Assembly: GCF_022414595.1 (NCBI RefSeq)
Contig: NZ_JADWYO010000044.1
Span: 1 to 50,666, forward strand
Origin: Streptomyces sp. MUM 203J
GTDB taxonomy: Bacteria > Actinomycetota > Actinomycetes > Streptomycetales > Streptomycetaceae
Length of the DNA stretch: 50,666 nucleotides
Reading direction: 5' to 3'
In this document: positions 7,969 to 15,129 of the stretch, piece by piece
Layout of the letters: every line of letters starts with the position of its first letter
How positions within the stretch are numbered: the stretch's first letter is position 1
Translations under genes and position numbers: made by a program
The notes under the pieces: model-generated
Told to the model about the DNA's origin: nothing
The model's database searches: none
Seen by the model: only the letters and a program-made list of their open reading frames with translations

Positions 7969-8448
7969 GTGGTCCCTCTTCTGGAGTGGACGAAAAACAG
8001 GCGGAACGGTTGTGGACCGCTCGCGGGACGGCGTCGGCGTCGGCATCGGCCACCGCGGAGCGGACAGGCACTCACGCGGCTGGCCGGCGACGCGGGACAT
8101 CATCACCGAAAGCAGTGGTCCCGATCGTATTGAACGCGTTCAGTACGCGGTAGCGACTTCGGGCGGCCCCGGTGGCACATGCGTCGGAACGACAGCGTCC
8201 GCCACCCGGCAAACAGGACAGAGAGGGAGGGTTGCCCTCGCAGGCGTGACTTTCTCTGTGAGTGTTGTCTCCGGCCGCACTCCGGTCGAGCCCCGGCCGG
8301 GCGGAGGAGCAGTGCGCAGCCCCGTCATCGTAAGTGCCAACCTCCCCCGGACACATCGTTCCTGACGCCCTGCCGGACGCCCGGCATGGCAGGAAAGGTG
8401 GGCCTTTCGTCATTGCGGCCATGCGGGAGCCGCTTGAGGATGAACGCC
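7969..8448. other. 480-base intergenic region between divergent genes
   Basis: This gap separates the divergent surface-protein gene and the AraC-fusion gene. It holds a near-perfect 22-base inverted repeat at 8126-8147 and presumably both promoters. I see no convincing coding frame in it; short open stretches have no ribosome-binding site. Confidence 0.6.
8126..8147. promoter_or_regulatory. Inverted repeat, likely repressor operator
   Basis: CGTA-T-TGAACG meets CGTTCA-G-TACG: a perfect 12-bp palindrome (TGAACGCGTTCA, 8131-8142) inside a longer repeat with one mismatched pair. Size and symmetry fit a TetR-type or other dimeric repressor site. It lies 158 bases upstream of the surface-protein start and about 300 bases upstream of the AraC-fusion start. 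Confidence 0.5.
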
Positions 8449-9459
8449 ATGACCTCCGCATCGACACCACCGCTCCCCGCCGTCCGGGAGGTGCTGGTCG
8501 TCCTGTTCGACGACGTGCAGAGCCTGGACGTGAGCGGTCCGGCCGAGGTGTTCGCCGGGGCGGAACACGACGGCGGACCGGACGCCAGGACGCCCTACCG
8601 TGTCCGGACGGCGTCTCTGGGCGGGCGGCCCGTGCGGACGTCCAGCGGCCTGACGCTCGTCCCGGACCTGGCGCTCGACGAGGACACGCCCACCCCGCAC
8701 ACCCTGCTCGTCCCTGGCGGGCACGGCACCCGGGGCGACCGGCGGGAGCTGGTGGCGTGGCTGCGGGAGCACGCCCCGCGCGCCGACCGGCTGATGTCGG
8801 TGTGCACGGGGGCGCTGCTGCTGGCCGACGCGGGACTGCTGCGCGGGCGGCGGGTCACCACGCACTGGGCCCACTGCGACCGGCTGGCGCGGGATCACCC
8901 GGATGTGGAGGTGGACCCGGACTCCATCTTCGTACGGGACGGTCACCTCGCCACCTCGGCCGGGGTCACAGCGGGCATCGACCTGGCGCTGGCCCTGGTG
9001 GAGGAGGACCTGGGCCGGGACCCGGCGCTCGCGCTGGCCCGGCACCTGGTGGTGTTCCTGCGGCGGCCCGGCAACCAGGCACAGTTCAGCGCCCAGTTGG
9101 CGGCGCAGACGGCGCGGCGGGAGCCGCTGCGGGACGTTCAGCAGTGGATCAGCGACCACCCGGAGGCCGACCTGTCGGTGCCCGCCCTGGCGGAACGCGC
9201 CAGCCTGTCGCCCCGGCACTTCGCCCGCGCCTTCCACGCGGAGACGGGCGTGCCGCCGGGCCGGTACGTGGAGCGCGTGCGGCTGGAGCACGCCCGCCGC
9301 CTACTGGAGGACACCACCGACAGCGTCGAGGCGGTCTCCCGCTCCTGCGGCTACGGCACGCCGGAGGCGATGCGCCGCGCGTTCGTCAAGACCCTGGGCA
9401 CGGCCCCGGCGGAGTACCGCCGCAGATTCCGGCCGGCCCCGCCGGTCCGGCACCCCTGA
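8449..9459 (+). CDS. GATase1-like (DJ-1/PfpI) AraC-family transcriptional regulator
   Basis: A 336-residue protein joining an N-terminal DJ-1/PfpI sensory domain (about 12-195) with a C-terminal AraC double helix-turn-helix domain (about 225-325; LSVPALAERASLSPRHFARAF and the second-helix region SVEAVSRSCGYGTPEAMRRAF). The nucleophile-elbow motif SVCTGALLLADAG places a cysteine at residue 119, as in this fold. The ATG at 8449 follows GAGGA by eight bases; an ATG at 8440 is the alternative. It is followed after 13 bases by two single-domain DJ-1/PfpI genes on the same strand, so it probably controls them. The ligand is unknown; such fusions are usually activators. Confidence 0.9.
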   Translation: MTSASTPPLPAVREVLVVLFDDVQSLDVSGPAEVFAGAEHDGGPDARTPYRVRTASLGGRPVRTSSGLTLVPDLALDEDTPTPHTLLVPGGHGTRGDRRELVAWLREHAPRADRLMSVCTGALLLADAGLLRGRRVTTHWAHCDRLARDHPDVEVDPDSIFVRDGHLATSAGVTAGIDLALALVEEDLGRDPALALARHLVVFLRRPGNQAQFSAQLAAQTARREPLRDVQQWISDHPEADLSVPALAERASLSPRHFARAFHAETGVPPGRYVERVRLEHARRLLEDTTDSVEAVSRSCGYGTPEAMRRAFVKTLGTAPAEYRRRFRPAPPVRHP

Positions 9460-9472
9460 AAGGAAGCGTCCC

Positions 9473-10096
9473 ATGCAGATAGCCATCCACCTGTACGACA
9501 AGTTCACGGCGCTCGACGCGATCGGCCCGTACCAGATGCTCAGCGGGCTCCCGGGCGCGGAGGTCGTCCTCGTGGCACGGCAGCCGGGCCCGGTACAGGA
9601 CGACAACCGGAACCTCACCCTGATCGCCCACAGGTCCTTCGGCGAGGTCCCGAGGCCCGACATCCTGGTCACGGTCGGCAGCGGCGAACCGGACCTCACC
9701 GACGAGACGGCCCTCGCCTGGCTCCGGTCGGCCGACGCGCACACCACCTGGACGGCATCGGTGTGCACCGGCTCCCTCATCCTGGGCGCCGCCGGGCTGC
9801 TGAAGGGCCGCCGGGCGACCTCCCACTGGCTGGCCCTGGACCGCCTGCGGGACTTCGGCGCCGAACCGACCGGCGAGCGGGTCGTCTTCGACGGCAAGTA
9901 CGTCACGGCCGCGGGCGTCTCGGCCGGCATCGACATGGGCCTCGCCCTGGCGGGCCGCGTCGCCGGCGACCGACACGCACAGACGGTGCAGCTGATGACC
10001 GAGTACGACCCGGAGCCCCCGTACGACGCGGGCTCCCCCGCCAAGGCGCCGGCGGACCTGGTGGCGCACCTCCGCACCGCACCGAGGAGCTTCTGA
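9473..10096 (+). CDS. DJ-1/PfpI-family protein, isonitrile hydratase-like
   Basis: A 207-residue single-domain DJ-1/PfpI protein. The nucleophile elbow SVCTGSLILGAAGLLKG (Cys98) followed by RATSHWLALDRL resembles isonitrile hydratase and related hydrolyases of this superfamily; the substrate cannot be read from sequence. It starts at ATG 9473 after AAAGGA, 13 bases downstream of the AraC-fusion regulator, and its stop overlaps the next start (TGATG). It is therefore the middle member of a three-gene operon of the same fold. Confidence 0.85.
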   Translation: MQIAIHLYDKFTALDAIGPYQMLSGLPGAEVVLVARQPGPVQDDNRNLTLIAHRSFGEVPRPDILVTVGSGEPDLTDETALAWLRSADAHTTWTASVCTGSLILGAAGLLKGRRATSHWLALDRLRDFGAEPTGERVVFDGKYVTAAGVSAGIDMGLALAGRVAGDRHAQTVQLMTEYDPEPPYDAGSPAKAPADLVAHLRTAPRSF

Positions 10097-10728
10097 TGCA
10101 CCCTCCGGACAACACCCCCCTGCGCATCCACCTGGTGATGTTCGAGGGAGTGGAGGAACTGGACCACACGGCCCCGTACGAGGTCTTCGCCCTGGCGGCC
10201 CGCCTGGCAGCCCGCCCGGTGCAGGTCCGGTACGTCACCCTGGACGCTCCCGGCGTCCTGCGCTGCGCGCACGGCACGGAAGTCGGGGTCCGGGACGGCT
10301 GGGCCCCGCACGAGGCGGACATCCTGGTCGTCCCCGGCGGCGGCTACCAGCGCCCCGGCGGCCCGGGCGCCCGCGCGGAGATCGAGCGCGGCGCCCTCCC
10401 CGCGGCCCTGTCCGAGGCCGCGCGCCAGAACCCGGCCCTCACCCTGGCCTCGGTCTGCACCGGCGCCATGCTCCTCTCCGCCGCGGGCCTCACCCGCGAC
10501 CGCCCCTGCACGACCCACCACCTGTCCCTCGCGGACCTGGAGGCCCAGGGCGGCATCCTGAAGAAGGCCCGCGTGGTCGACGACGGCACCCTGGTCACCG
10601 CGGGCGGCATCACCTCCGGCCTGGACCTCGCCCTCTGGCTCACCCGCCGGGAACTGGGCGCGGACCTGGCGCTGCGCGTGGAGGCGATGCTGGAGTACGA
10701 GTCCCGCGGCACGGTCTGGACGAGGTGA
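10096..10728 (+). CDS. DJ-1/PfpI-family protein, second copy
   Basis: A 210-residue DJ-1/PfpI-fold protein starting at the ATG that overlaps the previous stop by one base. The elbow cysteine is Cys121 in SVCTGAMLLSAAGLT, followed by CTTHHLSLADL. It differs clearly from its neighbour (only the fold motifs are shared), so the pair is not a recent duplication. It is probably an isonitrile hydratase-like or other small-molecule hydrolyase; the function is not established. It ends nine bases before the convergent DUF397 gene. Confidence 0.85.
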   Translation: MHPPDNTPLRIHLVMFEGVEELDHTAPYEVFALAARLAARPVQVRYVTLDAPGVLRCAHGTEVGVRDGWAPHEADILVVPGGGYQRPGGPGARAEIERGALPAALSEAARQNPALTLASVCTGAMLLSAAGLTRDRPCTTHHLSLADLEAQGGILKKARVVDDGTLVTAGGITSGLDLALWLTRRELGADLALRVEAMLEYESRGTVWTR

Positions 10729-10737
10729 CGCGACGCC

Positions 10738-10983
10738 TCACCCCAGAAGGCGATCGAACTCCCCCGCCCTGATTCCCTGGAGGAAGGCCCGGAGACTCTC
10801 CCGCGTCGTCACGACGGTCTCGTCCGGGGCGTCGGCATCGCGGAGCAGAATGCGCCCCTCCTGCTCCGCGATCTCGAACTGGGCCTCGTCCTCGCCGCCC
10901 AGGGAGAACGAGGACTTCCGCCGGACAGGACCAGATCCGTTCGTGCGGCCCGTTCTCACGGCAAGGACCGCCCTCGTCACCAT
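10738..10983 (-). CDS. DUF397 domain protein
   Basis: An 81-residue protein whose RKSSFSLGGEDEAQFEIAE...ILLRDADAP...VVTTRESLRAFLQGIRAGEFD layout is the DUF397 family, small proteins that nearly always sit beside an XRE regulator in Streptomyces. It starts at ATG 10983, 18 bases after the stop of the XRE gene, so the two form one operon. In better-studied pairs the DUF397 protein opposes or binds its XRE partner, in a relationship resembling toxin-antitoxin or anti-regulator control; here that is inference. Confidence 0.85.
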   Translation of the reverse strand: MVTRAVLAVRTGRTNGSGPVRRKSSFSLGGEDEAQFEIAEQEGRILLRDADAPDETVVTTRESLRAFLQGIRAGEFDRLLG

Positions 10984-11001
10984 GGCCGGACACCTACCGG
11001 C

Positions 11002-12189
11002 TCAGAACGGGACGTTCGCCTGTCGAGCCAATCTGGTGAGCCGGGGGTTGCTGCGCTTGTGCAGGGACGTGAGCACGCGGAGCAGTTCTTGCGCCGTCGG
11101 ATGAACGCGGGCCATCTGCGGGGCGATGGACCAGGCCGTCTCCAGCTCTTCCAGCGCTCCGTCACGGTCGTCCAGGGCGAGCCTTGAGCGGGCCGCGTTC
11201 ATGTGGAGGGGGCTGGTCCTGGTCTCGGGCAGGACCAGGCCGCGCTGCCTCCTCAGCCTCTCCAGATCCGCCACGGTGTCGATGGCCCGCTGGTGCCGCC
11301 CCAGGTCCGCGAAGGTCGCCACGGCGTGCACGGCCGTGTTCTGCGGCCCGAAGTGGATGCCGAGCCTGTTCACGTCCCGGTCGAACTCCGAGGACAACTG
11401 CCAGGCCCTGGCGATGTGCTGGTCAGCCGTCGCCCGGTCACGCAGCCGCCCGGCGAGCGTGAGCCCGCGAAGGTGCAGGATGCCGAGCGCGTAGGCGCGG
11501 TCGGGACCGCTGACGGCGGTCTGCTCCACCTGCACGAGGCCGCGCTCCACCACGGCCAACCCGTCCTCGAAGTCACCGTGATTGAGGTGAACGCCCGCCT
11601 CGTCGCGGGCCGCGATGGCGAGCGTGAGCGGGTCGGCCTGCTGGGCGGCCAGCTTCTGCTTGGTCACGGCCAGGTCGGCGAGGATCATCCACCGGTGCCG
11701 GGCCGCCAGCCAATAGACGGTCGAGTACGCCTCCGCCACCATGGCCCAGGCCTCGGGCGTCCCCACCGCGTGGGCGTGGTTCGTCGCGGCGGACACGAGC
11801 CCGGGCAGACCGTCCAGCACACCCCGCAGATCGGCGCTGCCCCGAAGCCCCACCATCCGGTCCAGCGCGGCGCGGAGTTCGGCCTCCGTCATCTCCGGTT
11901 CGCGCGGCAGGTCGAAGCGCCGGACAGCCCCGTTGAGCGCTCGGAGCCTGGCCTCGGCCTCACGCTGTACGGGTGCGGTCCCCAGCACCGCCTCAAGGGA
12001 CAGGCCCAGGGCCCGGGCCAACGACGCGGCCACCCCCTGGGTGAGGGCCCGTTCACCGCGCTCGATCTTGCCGAGCAGGCTCTTCGAGATCCCGGCCGCG
12101 GCAGCCAGCCGGTCCTGCCCCCAGCCCCGCTCCTTACGCAACACGGCAACGTTGGCCCCCGGCCCGGGCACTTCGATGATCGCACTCAT
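11002..12189 (-). CDS. XRE regulator with TPR-like C-terminal domain
   Basis: A 395-residue protein with an N-terminal XRE helix-turn-helix (about 12-65, with LAAAAGISKSLLGKIERGER and LARALGLSLEAVLG) and a long alpha-helical region (about 90-385) with the spacing of tetratricopeptide-like repeats, the usual build of Streptomyces XRE regulators paired with DUF397 proteins. It starts at ATG 12189. The promoter region upstream carries two TTGTGCAC repeats, a candidate self-binding site. Such pairs often affect development or secondary metabolism (the WhiJ type), but the specific role here is unknown. Confidence 0.88.
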   Translation of the reverse strand: MSAIIEVPGPGANVAVLRKERGWGQDRLAAAAGISKSLLGKIERGERALTQGVAASLARALGLSLEAVLGTAPVQREAEARLRALNGAVRRFDLPREPEMTEAELRAALDRMVGLRGSADLRGVLDGLPGLVSAATNHAHAVGTPEAWAMVAEAYSTVYWLAARHRWMILADLAVTKQKLAAQQADPLTLAIAARDEAGVHLNHGDFEDGLAVVERGLVQVEQTAVSGPDRAYALGILHLRGLTLAGRLRDRATADQHIARAWQLSSEFDRDVNRLGIHFGPQNTAVHAVATFADLGRHQRAIDTVADLERLRRQRGLVLPETRTSPLHMNAARSRLALDDRDGALEELETAWSIAPQMARVHPTAQELLRVLTSLHKRSNPRLTRLARQANVPF

Positions 12190-12260
12190 TCCGGCGTCCC
12201 CGATCGACGATCCGCTGGGCCTCCCATCGTGTCAGGAGTCGCCTACCCGCGCCGTCGACG

Positions 12261-12279
12261 TTGTGCACCTCTTGTGCAC
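12261..12279. promoter_or_regulatory. Tandem TTGTGCAC repeat, candidate operator
   Basis: TTGTGCAC occurs at 12261-12268 and again at 12272-12279, an 11-base period (one helical turn); each contains the palindrome GTGCAC. It lies in the 165-base gap between the divergent XRE gene and the gene at 12355, so a protein bound here could govern both. Confidence 0.5.
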
Positions 12280-12354
12280 ATTCGCCGTCTGAGCAGTCCG
12301 TTAACTGAATGTCACAGCCGGTCAGGGCAAGAGGCATCTCTGAAGGAGGCAGCC

Positions 12355-12792
12355 ATGACGGACGGTGTGCGGCGGGCGGTTGACGCCGAGGCAGAGGTTC
12401 GTTTGATCCAACTCGCGCCCCACACGGGGAAGCTGCCCCGGAGCGGCACGCTCGCGCGAGACGGGGAAGGGCGGGTGGGGGTCTTCATGGGCGTGGTCGG
12501 GCCGTACGCCATGCTGCGGCCCGTCGGGGGCGGCCAGGAGTGGGAGAGCGACCCGGGCGGGGTCACGCCGTTGACGTACGCGGAGGCGCTGGAGGTCGAG
12601 GCGACGCGCTGGCTCAGTGCGAGCAAGGGCGGCGACCCCGGACGGTGTGCCGAGTGCGCCCGGCTGGAGGGGGAGATGCGGGCGGCCGAAGCGACGGGCG
12701 ACATGAGCCGGGTCTCCGACTGTGTCGTGCTCCTGCGACGGCACTCGGATCACGACCGGCCGGACAGCCCGACAAGGAACGTGTCCGGATAG
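12355..12792 (+). CDS. Hypothetical protein divergent to the XRE/DUF397 pair
   Basis: A 145-residue soluble protein I do not recognise. It starts at ATG 12355 with a near-ideal ribosome-binding site (GAAGGAGG). The first half is mixed alpha/beta in appearance (VRLIQLAPHTGKLPRSGTLARDG, then GRVGVFMGVVGPYAMLRPVGGG); a CxxC pair (CAEC, near residue 101) lies in the charged second half. No signal peptide or membrane segment. It shares its upstream region with the XRE gene and may be under its control. Confidence 0.75.
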   Translation: MTDGVRRAVDAEAEVRLIQLAPHTGKLPRSGTLARDGEGRVGVFMGVVGPYAMLRPVGGGQEWESDPGGVTPLTYAEALEVEATRWLSASKGGDPGRCAECARLEGEMRAAEATGDMSRVSDCVVLLRRHSDHDRPDSPTRNVSG

Positions 12793-12918
12793 CCGCCGGG
12801 AGGCGGGGCTCGCAGTCCGGGGCGAGGGACACGGGCCGCACTGGCCGGGCCCTGCGCACCGCCCGGTACGGGTCGTGGGCCGGGAGCGCCACCCGCGGCG
12901 GCGGGGTCGTCGGATCCG

Positions 12919-13269
12919 CTACCGGGCGCGTGGGCCGACTTCGCGCACGACCTTGTAGGTCGGGACCTCGGCCATCCGGAGTTCGGCCCTGCCCGAGAGC
13001 CCTTCCAGCGCCTTTCCGATGGCGGACATCCGGCCCTCCGTGTCGGACGACTCGACGAAGTTGCGGTAGTCGGCCTCGCTCTCCCAGTGCACGATGTTGA
13101 AGACGCGGGCGCCGTCCGTGCTGACATGGAACCGGGACGAGCGGTAGCCGGGGTAGAAACTCACCCAGCGCTCCTGGATCTCCGCGAAGGCGCTGACGAG
13201 CTCGGCCTGTGTCTCGGGGCCGTCCACGGTGTAGTCGATGATGGAGTAGAAGCCGTTGTCGGTGCTCAT
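12919..13269 (-). CDS. ABM-type (antibiotic biosynthesis monooxygenase fold) protein
   Basis: A 116-residue single-domain protein of the dimeric alpha+beta barrel type, with the pattern YSIIDYTVDGPETQAELVSAF...YPGYRSSRFHVSTDGARVFNIVHWESEADYRNFVE read in parts. Relatives include quinone or polyketide monooxygenases that use no cofactor, and heme-degrading enzymes. The ATG at 13269 is preceded by a strong AGGAGG. It is monocistronic and sits behind a MerR/SoxR-like promoter (13322-13352). An ABM-type gene is one of the SoxR targets known in S. coelicolor, which makes a redox-responsive role plausible. Confidence 0.8.
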   Translation of the reverse strand: MSTDNGFYSIIDYTVDGPETQAELVSAFAEIQERWVSFYPGYRSSRFHVSTDGARVFNIVHWESEADYRNFVESSDTEGRMSAIGKALEGLSGRAELRMAEVPTYKVVREVGPRAR

Positions 13270-13321
13270 GCCAGTCCTCCTGCCTGCGTACGGTCCCGGG
13301 CGAACCGTTCTGCCAGGCAAG

Positions 13322-13352
13322 AGCCTCACACCTCGACCCGACTTGAGGTCAA
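13322..13352 (-). promoter_or_regulatory. MerR/SoxR-type promoter ahead of the ABM gene
   Basis: Read on the minus strand, TTGACC (complement of 13347-13352) and GAGGCT (complement of 13322-13327) are separated by 19 bases, the over-long spacer typical of MerR-family activators. The spacer region carries an imperfect dyad, CCTCGA/TTGAGG at 13331-13348, matching 13 of 18 positions of the SoxR box. The start codon is about 50 bases downstream. Confidence 0.55.
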
Positions 13353-13371
13353 GGGAGTCCTTGAGGACGCG

Positions 13372-13731
13372 TCAGGTCAGGACCTGGCCCACTGCCACAC
13401 CGAGGAACGCCGCCGCCAGCGTGACCGCGACCGTCGCCGTCACGTTCGCCGCCGCGTAGGCGAGGGAGCCGGTGCGGGCCAGGCGGAGGGTCTCGTACGA
13501 GAAGGTCGAGTACGTGGTGAGGGCACCGCACAGGCCCGTGCCGAGGAGCGCGTACGTCTCCGAGGAGACCGCCGCGCCGGTCAGCGCGCCCAGCAGCAGG
13601 GACCCGAGGAGGTTGGCCGTCAGGGTGCCCCAGGGGAAGACCGTGTCGTGGCGGGACTGGACCGCACGGTCCGTGAGGTAGCGGAGCGGAGCGCCCAGGG
13701 CTCCGCCCGCCAGGACCAGGAGCCAGGTCAC
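13372..13731 (-). CDS. crcB: CrcB/Fluc fluoride exporter subunit (second of pair)
   Basis: A 119-residue, four-helix membrane protein of the CrcB/Fluc family, a dual-topology fluoride channel. Family motifs are present: GGALGAPLRYL near the N-terminus, FPWGTLTANLLGS, and GLCGALTTYSTFS, whose TTYSTFS segment lines the pore. The GTG start overlaps the stop of the DUF190 gene by four bases. With the other crcB copy two genes upstream it likely forms a heterodimer or an alternative homodimer that exports fluoride from the cytoplasm. Confidence 0.9.
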   Translation of the reverse strand: MTWLLVLAGGALGAPLRYLTDRAVQSRHDTVFPWGTLTANLLGSLLLGALTGAAVSSETYALLGTGLCGALTTYSTFSYETLRLARTGSLAYAAANVTATVAVTLAAAFLGVAVGQVLT

Positions 13732-14078
13732 TCGGCGGACCCCCGGCCCGCATAGCGGATGACCTCGCAGGGTTCGAGGGTCACCAGGCCCTCCCCCACC
13801 AGTTCGTCCAGCTGCGGGAGGAACGCGCGGACGCGGGGCTCGTCGTCCACGATCACCACCGCCACGGGCAGGTCCTCGCTCAGGGACAGCAGCCGGGACG
13901 TGTGGATCAGGGACGAGGCGCCGAATCCCTCGATGCCCCGGAACACGCTCGCGCCCGCCAGGCCCGCCTGGTGCGCGCGGTGCACGATCTCCGTGTAGAG
14001 GGGCCTGTGGTGCCACTGGTCCGACTCGCCCGTGAAGACCGTCAGCCGCATGGCCCGCCCCGTGAGCCTGATCGTCAT
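13728..14078 (-). CDS. DUF190 domain protein
   Basis: A 116-residue soluble protein of the DUF190 family (MRLTVFTGESDQWHHRPLYTEIV, HQAGLAGASVFRGIEGFG, LPVAVVIVDDEPRVRAFLPQL read in parts). It has a ferredoxin-like, PII-like fold and is often encoded with CrcB exporters. It starts at ATG 14078, overlapping the upstream crcB stop by four bases, and itself overlaps the downstream crcB start, so all three are translationally coupled. A regulatory role on the exporter is plausible but unproven. Confidence 0.88.
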   Translation of the reverse strand: MTIRLTGRAMRLTVFTGESDQWHHRPLYTEIVHRAHQAGLAGASVFRGIEGFGASSLIHTSRLLSLSEDLPVAVVIVDDEPRVRAFLPQLDELVGEGLVTLEPCEVIRYAGRGSAE

Positions 14079-14533
14079 CGCGCCGCCCTCCGCTCCAGCA
14101 GCCGCCCTGTCGCCCACGCCGCCACCGCGACCGCACCCAGCGCCGCGGCCAGGGTGCCCACCAGATACCCGGCCGCCGTCCCCGGCTTCCCGCGTTCCAG
14201 CAGGCCGTGCGCGTCCACCGCGTACGTGGAGAAGGTGGTGAACCCGCCCAGCACTCCCGTCCCGAAGAACGGACGCACCAGCCGGTGCGGGCGCCACACC
14301 TCGTCCAGCAGCACCATGAACACGCCCATCACCGCGCAGCCCAGCGCGTTCGTCACCAGTGTCACCCAGGGAAAGGCCCCTGGCTCGGCGGGCCACACCA
14401 CCGCCAGCCCGTACCGTCCGACCGCCCCCAGCCCCCCGCCGACCGCGACCGCTGCCAGCACGGGCCATTCGGCCCGGAGGGAGGGGAAGGGCGAGGGGGC
14501 CGGGGGTGGGGAGGGACGGGCGGCCGTGGTCAT
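14075..14533 (-). CDS. crcB: CrcB/Fluc fluoride exporter subunit (first of pair)
   Basis: A 152-residue CrcB/Fluc protein with a proline-rich N-terminal extension of about 25 residues, then four helices with GGLGAVGRYGL, FPWVTLVTNALGC and GVLGGFTTFSTYAVD, the family signature. It is first in a coupled operon with DUF190 and a second crcB. Two unequal copies in one operon are typical of heterodimeric fluoride channels in Gram-positive bacteria. No fluoride riboswitch could be recognised in the upstream bases. Confidence 0.9.
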   Translation of the reverse strand: MTTAARPSPPPAPSPFPSLRAEWPVLAAVAVGGGLGAVGRYGLAVVWPAEPGAFPWVTLVTNALGCAVMGVFMVLLDEVWRPHRLVRPFFGTGVLGGFTTFSTYAVDAHGLLERGKPGTAAGYLVGTLAAALGAVAVAAWATGRLLERRAAR

Positions 14534-14760
14534 GGGGGCGAGCCTAGCGAGGCGGGGAGGCAGGGGAGGGGGCCGCCCGGGCGCGGGGCGGTGCGCTGGG
14601 CCGGGGGCGCCCGGCCGGGGACCGGGCGGCACCGGGCACGAGCTCGGCGCGTGACGGCGGCCCCCGGCGGGGCCACCGCGGAGACCCCCGTGCCGCGTCA
14701 CCCGGCCGCCCCTCGCACGGACGACGGGGGCGGTGCGTGTGCGACAGGTCCTCCACGGGG

Positions 14761-14847
14761 TCAGAAGCGCTCCGGATACGCGAGGGCGAGGGCGAGGTAG
14801 CCGACCAGGGCGAAGGCAACGACGATGCCGACGACGGTCTCGGTCAT
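14761..14847 (-). CDS. kdpF: KdpF-like 28-residue membrane peptide, isolated
   Basis: A short reading frame, ATG at 14847 to TGA at 14761, encodes 28 residues: MTETVVGIVVAFALVGYLAL and then ALAYPERF. One hydrophobic helix followed by YPERF matches KdpF, the small stabilising subunit of the KdpFABC potassium pump. A GGGAG sequence precedes the start. In other genomes kdpF immediately precedes kdpA, but the 227 bases downstream hold no kdpA and the next gene is crcB. Either the rest of the operon was lost or this peptide acts alone, for instance on a Kdp complex encoded elsewhere. Confidence 0.75.
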   Translation of the reverse strand: MTETVVGIVVAFALVGYLALALAYPERF

Positions 14848-15129
14848 GGGGTACTCCCAGGTACGCGATGGATGGTGCGCGGCAGGCGGTCACGGTGGAA
14901 GACGGCGGGCCGCCCGGCACCGTTCCGGCCCTGCCGGTGCGGAAGCCGGGGAACCCCCGGTCACACCGGCGCGGGCGCCGCCCTGACGTCTTCACAACGA
15001 GCAGACCCGGCCTCCCGACGCGTCTTCCACGTCGACTCTTCACACAGAACGTCCGTACGCGCGCATACGCGTAGGCCGGTCGGCGCACATCGCGCTGCGG
15101 AACCCGGTGGTGGTCCCTACCGTGACTGA

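Noticed and set aside
10729..13370. Defence island or toxin-antitoxin reading of the XRE/DUF397 pair and neighbours.
   Set aside because: No nuclease, helicase or toxin domain is visible; XRE/DUF397 pairs are ordinary regulators in Streptomyces.
14534..14760. Search for kdpA downstream of the kdpF-like frame.
   Set aside because: No hydrophobic KdpA-like frame is present in the gap before crcB.
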